In this document: positions 1 to 4,345 of the stretch, piece after piece
Numbering within the stretch: the stretch's first letter is position 1
Layout: each line of letters begins with the position of its first letter
Source: an uncultured Fibrobacter sp.
Lineage (GTDB): Bacteria > Fibrobacterota > Fibrobacteria > Fibrobacterales > Fibrobacteraceae
NCBI RefSeq assembly: GCF_937877005.1
Contig: NZ_CALEFV010000170.1
Location: forward strand, 1 to 5,213
Direction of reading: 5' to 3'
DNA: 5,213 nt
Program-made: the position numbers and the translations under genes
Notes under the pieces: generated by a model
The model's database searches: none
The model's input: only the letters and a program-made list of their open reading frames with translations
Told to the model about the DNA's origin: nothing

Positions 1-207
1 TCTGAAGGCGAACTCAAGGGCATCCTCGGTTACACCGACGAAGCCGTTGTTTCTACCGACTTCCGCAACTGCCCGAAGACCTCCATCTTCGACGCCAAGG
101 CTGGCATCCAGCTCGACCCGACCTTCGTTAAGGTTGTTTCCTGGTACGATAACGAATGGGGCTACAGCAACAAGGTTTGCGAAATGGCCCGCGTGATCGC
201 CAAGTAA
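1..207 (+). CDS. gap: Glyceraldehyde-3-phosphate dehydrogenase, C-terminal part (5' end outside window)
   Basis: The last 68 codons are visible, open from base 1 to a TAA at 205-207. The enzyme is cytoplasmic and oxidises and phosphorylates glyceraldehyde 3-phosphate to 1,3-bisphosphoglycerate with NAD in glycolysis. The fragment carries the family's C-terminal hallmarks in order: LKGILGYTDE with the following VVSTDF, then SIFDAKAGI, and SWYDNEWGYSNKV near the end. The Asn of NEWGYS is known to contact the nicotinamide in this family. The catalytic Cys and His lie upstream, outside the window. The reading frame is intact and ends at the usual place for the family, so nothing suggests a broken gene. 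A strong terminator starts about 70 bases after the stop, so the gene ends its transcription unit. The family call is near certain; the NAD versus NADP preference cannot be read from this part. Confidence 0.97.
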   Translation, partial: SEGELKGILGYTDEAVVSTDFRNCPKTSIFDAKAGIQLDPTFVKVVSWYDNEWGYSNKVCEMARVIAK

Positions 208-217
208 GATTTCTAGA

Positions 218-263
218 TAGCGTTAGTCGTGCGGACGCCACTTAGTTTTCCGCACTTCCGCTA
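218..263 (+). other. Possible stem-loop in the gap 3' untranslated region
   Basis: The 7-base arms GTGCGGA (229-235) and TCCGCAC (249-255) are perfectly complementary around a 13-base loop. An outer 5-base pair of arms, TAGCG (218-222) and CGCTA (259-263), can extend the hairpin across a small internal loop. CTTAG (241-245) can alternatively pair with CTAAG (261-265). No T-run follows, so it is not a terminator by itself. It may help stabilise the mRNA end, or it may be chance. Confidence 0.35.
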
Positions 264-277
264 AGAGACCTTTTAGG

Positions 278-309
278 AACCCTGCCCAAGCGGCGGGGTT
301 TCTTTTTTT
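278..309 (+). terminator. Intrinsic terminator after gap
   Basis: A 9-pair stem (278-286 with 292-300, one G-T pair) closes a 5-base loop and is followed at once by a T-rich tract with seven T in a row at 303-309. This is a textbook rho-independent terminator for the gap transcript and insulates the lipoprotein gene downstream. Confidence 0.9.
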
Positions 310-327
310 ATAGTAGATTCGGTACCC

Positions 328-364
328 ATGTCATTGCGAGGAGCGATAGCGACGAAGCAATCTC
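328..364 (+). repeat. Interspersed palindromic repeat, copy 1 (ATGTCA-TTGC...GCAA-TCTC type)
   Basis: The element begins ATGTCATTGCGAGGAGCG and ends CGAAGCAATCTC. Its ends form a 5-base stem, ATTGC (333-337) with GCAAT (357-361). From general knowledge, near-identical sequences are scattered through intergenic regions of many bacterial genomes; I could not count copies here. It lies 18 bases after the gap terminator and ends 3 bases before the putative -35 box of the lipoprotein gene. A related, inverted copy lies at 1886-1966. Confidence 0.7.
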
Positions 365-367
365 TAG

Positions 368-396
368 CTGAATCTTTATTTAGAATAAACTATATT
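368..396 (+). promoter_or_regulatory. Putative sigma-70-type promoter of the lipoprotein gene
   Basis: A -35-like CTGAAT (368-373) and a -10-like TATATT (391-396) are separated by exactly 17 bases. The expected start of transcription is about base 403, next to the GTG start codon at 404, so the mRNA would have almost no 5' leader. The stretch is AT-rich and lies between repeat copy 1 and the gene. This is pattern matching only; promoter consensus in this phylum is not well known to me. Confidence 0.5.
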
Positions 397-403
397 TTGA
401 AGC

Positions 404-1813
404 GTGAAAAATAAATTCCTTGCTCTTTTGATTTCGTCGGCATTCCTGTTCACGGCTTGCGACGATTCCTCTTCTGCTTCGGCGGACCCTTCTACCGAAG
501 AATCCTCTTCCTCCATGGAAGAAGGCGATGACTCTTCTTCTTCCGAAAAGGATGCCAAGTCTTCGTCCTCCAAGAAGGGCGACAAGTCCTCGTCCAGTGA
601 AAAGTCTTCGGAGAAGTCTTCTTCTTCGGAAAAATCGTCCGATAAGTCTTCGTCTTCAGCTAAGGAAGATTCCAAGTCTTCTTCTAGCGTAAGTAAAGAC
701 AAGTCTTCTTCGAGCGAGTCCCCGAAGTCCTCGTCTAGTGAAACGCTGCTTTCTTCGTCTAGCGATTTGCCGGAATCTTCGTCTTCGGCGGGGGTGAGCC
801 TTGAAGGGGCTCGCGCCGCGAAACTCACCGATTTACAGAAGAACTATGAACTCAAGCTGTTTGACCAGACCGTCTACCTGTCGACCGGCAGCAAGCAGGG
901 CGTTCTGGCCCTCCGCATTCCGGACGAATTGTGGGTGGTCACCTATACGGATTTTGCAGGTGGCGTGGTGAGCTTTAAAAAAGACAAAGCCGGCTTGCAG
1001 TATAATGAAACCGATGCCGTCAAAAAGATTATAGGAAAAATGGAAGCCGGCTTCAAGATTTCGTTTGTCGTCAAAGAAGCCGACAATGCCGATGAAGACG
1101 ACACAATTCTGTACTCTGTAGACGGTGGCGATTACAGCGAAGCCCTCAAGGCTAGTGTTGCTATTCAGGAGGGCAAAGTTTCCAAGGCCGAAGCGATTCA
1201 GAAGAAAATCTATGAATGTGCCGATGGCGATTCTACGAGGACCATCGAGTTCTTCGACAGTTCGTATATTTATGAAACGTCGATCGATGGCCAAGTAGTG
1301 AACTGGAATGCCGGTCGCTATGATATCCAGCGCAGCACGCTGTTGATGATCCCGCTCTACTATGTGGGGGCTTCGCGTACGATGTTCACCTATTCCGTGG
1401 GCACCGACAATGCGATTACAGCGTACAATGGCGAGCGCATGGACTGTACGGTTGACGAAGTCGAGTACGAGTATGAAAATGCCAAAGATTTTGTCGGTGA
1501 ATGGGTGAAGACACTAGACGGTGTAGATTGGACATTTACGTTGAAAGCCGACGGAACTTCCAAGCTGGAAGCATTCGAAGGCTCAAAGAGAGTCGAACTC
1601 AAGTCGGGCACTTGGGAAGTTTACGGCTGCTATATGGTGATGGACTACAATACGTTATTGCGTACGGGCTCTACGACAAGCACGTATGGCCAGTTGCAGA
1701 CCGGACCGATTGATCGTGAAACGGGCAAGATTAGCGGATTCTCGTTCATCCATCATGATAAGGATACGCCGCGCATTCCGACTTCGTTCGAAGCGCCGGA
1801 ATACGACGACTAA
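404..1813 (+). CDS. Serine-rich lipoprotein of unknown function (469 aa)
   Basis: A 19-residue lipoprotein signal is visible: a basic n-region (MKNK), a hydrophobic core and the lipobox FTAC with lipidated Cys19, followed by Asp20-Asp21. Residues 22-128 are a low-complexity linker with eleven SSSS blocks, their spacers rich in Lys, Glu and Asp. Residues 130-469 look globular and contain three further cysteines (272, 348, 409). The C-terminal part has a lipocalin-like or beta-barrel-like pattern: FVGEW (363-367), a strand with an ADGT turn (382-385), then SGTWEVYG (401-408). A weaker version of this pattern may occur at about 279-320 (NAGRYDIQ). I recognise no named family. The GTG start is forced: an in-frame TGA lies at 398-400 and the next possible start, TTG at codon 9, would remove the n-region. 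No Shine-Dalgarno is present. The likely location is membrane-anchored with the domain held out by the linker; which membrane or face is unknown. Confidence 0.9.
   Translation: MKNKFLALLISSAFLFTACDDSSSASADPSTEESSSSMEEGDDSSSSEKDAKSSSSKKGDKSSSSEKSSEKSSSSEKSSDKSSSSAKEDSKSSSSVSKDKSSSSESPKSSSSETLLSSSSDLPESSSSAGVSLEGARAAKLTDLQKNYELKLFDQTVYLSTGSKQGVLALRIPDELWVVTYTDFAGGVVSFKKDKAGLQYNETDAVKKIIGKMEAGFKISFVVKEADNADEDDTILYSVDGGDYSEALKASVAIQEGKVSKAEAIQKKIYECADGDSTRTIEFFDSSYIYETSIDGQVVNWNAGRYDIQRSTLLMIPLYYVGASRTMFTYSVGTDNAITAYNGERMDCTVDEVEYEYENAKDFVGEWVKTLDGVDWTFTLKADGTSKLEAFEGSKRVELKSGTWEVYGCYMVMDYNTLLRTGSTTSTYGQLQTGPIDRETGKISGFSFIHHDKDTPRIPTSFEAPEYDD
467..787 (+). repeat. Serine-block low-complexity coding repeat
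   Basis: Eleven SSSS blocks start at residues 34, 44, 53, 62, 72, 82, 92, 101, 109, 117 and 125, a spacing of 8 to 10 residues. Serine codons are mixed (TCT, TCC, TCG, AGT, AGC), so the array is kept at protein level and is not a fresh slippage product. Spacers begin acidic, become alternating Lys and Glu/Asp in the middle, and end more neutral. Such linkers are typical of Fibrobacter exported proteins. Confidence 0.9.
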
Positions 1814-1856
1814 GAATACGACAAGTGATTTAGGGTGAAACCCTGGAAATAAAATG

Positions 1857-1880
1857 AAGGCCCGCAGTGCGGGCCTTTTT
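1857..1880. terminator. Intrinsic terminator between convergent genes, probably bidirectional
   Basis: A perfect 9-pair stem (1857-1865 with 1869-1877) with a 3-base loop is followed on the + strand by five T (1876-1880), ending the lipoprotein transcript 43 bases after its stop. Read on the minus strand the same hairpin is followed by CATTTTATTT, a weaker U-rich tail that could also stop putP transcripts. A smaller hairpin, AGGGT/ACCCT at 1832-1844, lies just before it. Confidence 0.85.
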
Positions 1881-1885
1881 CATTT

Positions 1886-1966
1886 GAGATCCTTCGACTT
1901 CTACCCAAAGGGCATAACTCAACTAGAGAACTAACGTTCTAAGTTTCGTTTTGCTCAGGATGACAT
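1886..1966 (-). repeat. Interspersed palindromic repeat, copy 2 (ATGTCA-TCCT...AGGA-TCTC type), inverted
   Basis: Read on the minus strand it begins ATGTCATCCTGAGC (1966-1953) and ends GTCGAAGGATCTC (1898-1886). The ends pair as ATCCT with AGGAT. It shares the outer ATGTCAT and ATCTC ends with copy 1 at 328-364 but has a different stem sequence. Its centre is about 60 bases instead of about 19, and holds a small hairpin, AGAAC (1927-1931) with GTTCT (1936-1940). It begins 5 bases after the putP stop codon, so it should be part of the putP mRNA. Short versions of this sequence are known to me as common intergenic repeats in several phyla. Confidence 0.65.
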
Positions 1967-1971
1967 GTTGA

Positions 1972-3513
1972 TTACAGCTTCATATCGGAGAGGCGCGTGT
2001 GTTCGACTGCATCAAACTCTTCTTGGATTTCCTTGCTGGGGGCTTTGGTGCAGAGGCTTACGATCACGATGGTCGCAAAGCTAAGCACGAAGCCGGGAAC
2101 GAGTTCGTAAATTTGGAAGATTTCGGCGGAGAACCCGGAGAGGTAGAACTTCCACACGAAGGTGGTGATGCCGCCCACGAGCATGCCCGCGATGGCGCCC
2201 GGAAGCGTGGTACGCTTCCAGAACAGGGCAAGGAGCATAATCGGGCCGAAGGTAGCACCGAAACCGCCCCAGGCGAAGCTCACCAGGCTCATGACCACAT
2301 CCAAGAAACTCTTGCCGTGCTTCACTCCGTCGGCACTGGGAGCGCCCTGCATGGCCACGATGACGGCGATAACGGTGATAAGCACCACCACGCCACGGCT
2401 GACCCACATGACTTCCTTGTTGCTCGCATTCTTGCGGAACAGGTGCTTGTAAAGGTCGTTACTGAAGGCAGAAGCGGAAACAAGCAGCTGGGAGTCGGCT
2501 GTACTCATGATGGCGGCGAGTATTGCGGCCATCATGATGGCGGCAATGGCCGGGTGGCAAAGAACCTGGCACAAAATCATGAAGATGCGTTCGGGGTCGT
2601 CCACCTTGATGCCGTGGGCTTCTACATAGTAGCGGCCAAGGAGGGCAATCATGATGACGGCGCCCAGGCAGATGGTGACCCAGGTCATGGCGACGCGGCG
2701 GGAGAACTTGATGTCTTCGGCGTTCTTGATGCTCATAAAACGCACCAGGATGTGCGGCATGCCGAAGTAGCCGAGGCCCCACGCGAGGCTAGAAATCAAC
2801 GCAATCAGCCCGATGGACTTGCCAGTGGTGGCGTTGGTGAACAGGCTCATCAGGTAGGGGTTCTGCGCGTTCACCGCATCCATGGTGGCTGCAAAACCGC
2901 CCGAACCTGCCATGATAATCGAGGGAATGGCGATGACGGCGATAAGCATCATGGTCGCCTGGATAAAGTCGGTCCAGCAAACGGCGAAAAATCCGCCCAT
3001 GAAGGTGTAACTCACCACGACGACCGCACCGATGATAAGGCCCGTGGTGTAGTCCATGCCGAAGATGGTGCCGAAGAGTTTCGCACTAGCGACAAAGCCA
3101 GACACGGTGTAGAACAGGAAGAACGCGAGAATGAAGATGGAGGCGATGACGCGGATGATTCCCTTGTTGTCGCGGAAACGGTTCGCAAAGAAGTCGGGGA
3201 GCGTGATGGAGTCACCGCAGAAGTGGCTGTACTTGCGGAGCCTGCGACCCACGATTTTCCAGTTAAGGTATGTGCCGATCACGAGACCGATGCCGATCCA
3301 CGCTTCGGAAAAACCGCTCACGAAGATAGCGCCCGGGAGGCCCATCAAGAGCCAGCCGCTCATGTCGGAGGCCTGTGCGGACATGGCTACGACCCACTTG
3401 TTCATGCCGCGGTTGCCCAGGTAGTAGGCATTCAGACTGTTCGCTTTCTTGGAGAAGTAAAAGCCGATGCCAAGCATCATCAACAGGTATAATATGAAAA
3501 CGGTTAAGACCAT
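1972..3513 (-). CDS. putP: Sodium/proline symporter PutP (SSS family)
   Basis: The 513-residue protein is an inner-membrane transporter that imports L-proline with sodium. It follows the E. coli PutP sequence (about 500 aa) from end to end, with the many hydrophobic segments expected for this LeuT-fold family. SAQASDMSGWLLMGLPGA (45-62) matches the PutP segment holding the sodium-site Asp55 and substrate-site Ser57 and Trp59, here Asp50, Ser52 and Trp54. WTD at 180-182 matches the region of PutP Asp187. ILAAIMSTADSQLLV (331-345) carries Ser337-Thr338, matching the sodium-binding Ser340-Thr341. WGLGYFGMPHILVRFM (245-260) and the C-terminal YELVPGF (469-475) are also conserved. The start is set by AAGGAG with a 7-base spacer. 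No proline-degradation gene is adjacent, so proline could serve nutrition or osmotic balance. Another SSS substrate is possible but less likely given the close match. Confidence 0.93.
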   Translation of the reverse strand: MVLTVFILYLLMMLGIGFYFSKKANSLNAYYLGNRGMNKWVVAMSAQASDMSGWLLMGLPGAIFVSGFSEAWIGIGLVIGTYLNWKIVGRRLRKYSHFCGDSITLPDFFANRFRDNKGIIRVIASIFILAFFLFYTVSGFVASAKLFGTIFGMDYTTGLIIGAVVVVSYTFMGGFFAVCWTDFIQATMMLIAVIAIPSIIMAGSGGFAATMDAVNAQNPYLMSLFTNATTGKSIGLIALISSLAWGLGYFGMPHILVRFMSIKNAEDIKFSRRVAMTWVTICLGAVIMIALLGRYYVEAHGIKVDDPERIFMILCQVLCHPAIAAIMMAAILAAIMSTADSQLLVSASAFSNDLYKHLFRKNASNKEVMWVSRGVVVLITVIAVIVAMQGAPSADGVKHGKSFLDVVMSLVSFAWGGFGATFGPIMLLALFWKRTTLPGAIAGMLVGGITTFVWKFYLSGFSAEIFQIYELVPGFVLSFATIVIVSLCTKAPSKEIQEEFDAVEHTRLSDMKL

Positions 3514-3520
3514 TTTTTAG

Positions 3521-3551
3521 CTCCTTTTTTGGATAAAAATAGCTAAATATA
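3521..3551 (-). promoter_or_regulatory. putP ribosome binding site and putative -10 box
   Basis: On the minus strand a perfect AAGGAG lies at 3526-3521, 7 bases before the ATG at 3513-3511, which fixes the start. A -10-like TATATT lies at 3551-3546 and would give a leader of about 25 bases. It overlaps the first base of the divergent trmO start codon, so its -35 region would lie inside trmO (best match only TTCATT at 3574-3569, weak). The binding site is secure; the -10 box is tentative. Confidence 0.6.
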
Positions 3552-4345
3552 TGCTTGTGAAAGAAATAAATGAATTGAACATAAAAGTTGTAGCGAGGAT
3601 TCGGAGCGATTTCGCGGACAAGTTCGGGATTCCGCGGCAGAGCGGGCTCTTGAAGAATTTGCGTTCGACGATTGTCTTTGAGCCGGAATTCAAAAATGCC
3701 GACGCGTTGCGCGGTCTGGATGGCTTTAGTCACTTGTGGCTCTTGTGGATTTTTTCGGAGAACGTTCGCGATACCTGGAAGCCGACGGTACGCCCGCCCC
3801 GTCTTGGTGGCAATACGCGGCTGGGCGTGTTTGCGACCCGCAGCAGCTTTAGGCCGAATCCCTTGGCCATGAGCTGCGTCAAAATCGAGAAAATCAACCT
3901 GACGGGGGAGAATGCTCCCTCCATTACGGTCAGCGGCGCCGACCTCATGGACGGCACGCCTATCGTAGACATCAAGCCCTACTTGCCGTACGCCGATTCC
4001 GTGCCCGAGGCCACCGGCGGCTTTGCCGAGGCGGTGCGCTTTAAAAAGCTCGAGGTCGAATTTGCCGCCGAGGCGCAAGCGGTTCTTGACGGCACCGGAT
4101 TTGCGCCAGAAAATCTAGCGCCGGAGTTACTTGATGGCACGGAACTTGCGCCCAATGCCGCCGTCGTAAAATTCCCCGCAGAAAAAAAGGCAGCTCTTGT
4201 GGAGCTGCTTTCCGAAGACCCGCGGCCCGCGTACCAGAGGTCCGCCGACCGCATTTACGGCATCAGGTTCGCCGGCTTCGAAATCAAGTTTCAAGTGCTG
4301 GGCGACCACCTGACGGTCGTCGCTATTTTACCATTACAGGCTTAG
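3551..4345 (+). CDS. trmO: tRNA (N6-threonylcarbamoyladenosine(37)-N6)-methyltransferase TrmO
   Basis: This 264-residue cytoplasmic enzyme belongs to the TsaA/TrmO (UPF0066) family, which uses S-adenosylmethionine to methylate t6A37 to m6t6A37 in threonine tRNAs. Family motifs appear in order: FGIPRQSGL (25-33), DALRGLDGFSHLWLLW (51-66), RPPRLGGN (81-88), GVFATRSSFRPNPLAMS (92-108), DGTPIVDIKPYLPYA (134-148) and DPRPAY (223-228). These cover the N-terminal beta-barrel and the C-terminal domain of the long E. coli-type form. The protein is about 30 residues longer than E. coli TrmO; most of the excess lies at about 178-205, before DPRPAY, and includes an in-frame duplication. ATG 3551 is the furthest upstream start after an in-frame TAG at 3518-3520; no Shine-Dalgarno precedes it, so GTG 3557 or TTG 3575 remain possible. 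It diverges from putP across 37 bases and overlaps the convergent esterase gene by 23 bases. Confidence 0.93.
   Translation: MLVKEINELNIKVVARIRSDFADKFGIPRQSGLLKNLRSTIVFEPEFKNADALRGLDGFSHLWLLWIFSENVRDTWKPTVRPPRLGGNTRLGVFATRSSFRPNPLAMSCVKIEKINLTGENAPSITVSGADLMDGTPIVDIKPYLPYADSVPEATGGFAEAVRFKKLEVEFAAEAQAVLDGTGFAPENLAPELLDGTELAPNAAVVKFPAEKKAALVELLSEDPRPAYQRSADRIYGIRFAGFEIKFQVLGDHLTVVAILPLQA
4085..4152 (+). repeat. In-frame direct duplication inside trmO
   Basis: Two 23-base copies, 4085-4107 and 4130-4152, match at 19 positions and sit 45 bases (15 codons) apart in frame. They encode LDGTGFAP (179-186) and LDGTELAP (194-201), with a further LAPE between them. The duplication accounts for much of the extra length of this TrmO relative to E. 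coli. Confidence 0.75.
4182..4211 (-). terminator. Minus-strand intrinsic terminator lying inside trmO
   Basis: Read on the minus strand, GCAGCTC and GAGCTGC form a perfect 7-pair stem (4208-4202 with 4196-4190) around a 5-base loop, followed by C and seven T (4188-4182). It lies about 115 bases beyond the esterase stop codon at 4323 and would end that transcript inside the trmO coding region. On the + strand only three T follow, so it should not stop trmO transcription. Confidence 0.65.

Noticed and set aside
467..787. Regular spacing suggestive of a CRISPR array or minisatellite
   Set aside because: The repeat is only at protein level with varied serine codons; there are no constant DNA repeats with unique spacers.
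376..828. Acidic 150-codon open frame on the minus strand opposite the lipoprotein start
   Set aside because: Its Glu/Asp/Ser-rich repeats are simply the antisense of the serine-block coding array; stops are absent because of the biased codons. No ribosome site or family resemblance.
1832..1844. Small hairpin AGGGT/ACCCT after the lipoprotein stop as a terminator
   Set aside because: The stem is 5 pairs with no T-tract; the strong terminator follows at 1857-1880.
365..1885. Lipoprotein segment as a proven mobile element
   Set aside because: Inverted repeats flank it, but there is no transposase, no target-site duplication that I can see, and the repeat family seems to be common outside mobile units. 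Kept only as a hypothesis in the findings.
1999..3492. Long open frame (497 codons) on the + strand opposite putP
   Set aside because: It is the mirror of a clear transporter gene. Its protein is a His/Asp/Glu/Gly/Ala-rich string with no hydrophobic core or motif, as expected from the antisense of a codon-biased membrane protein.
3263..4078. 271-codon minus-strand open frame spanning putP, the divergent gap and trmO
   Set aside because: It crosses two strongly supported genes and the putP ribosome site, and its translation shows no recognisable domain.
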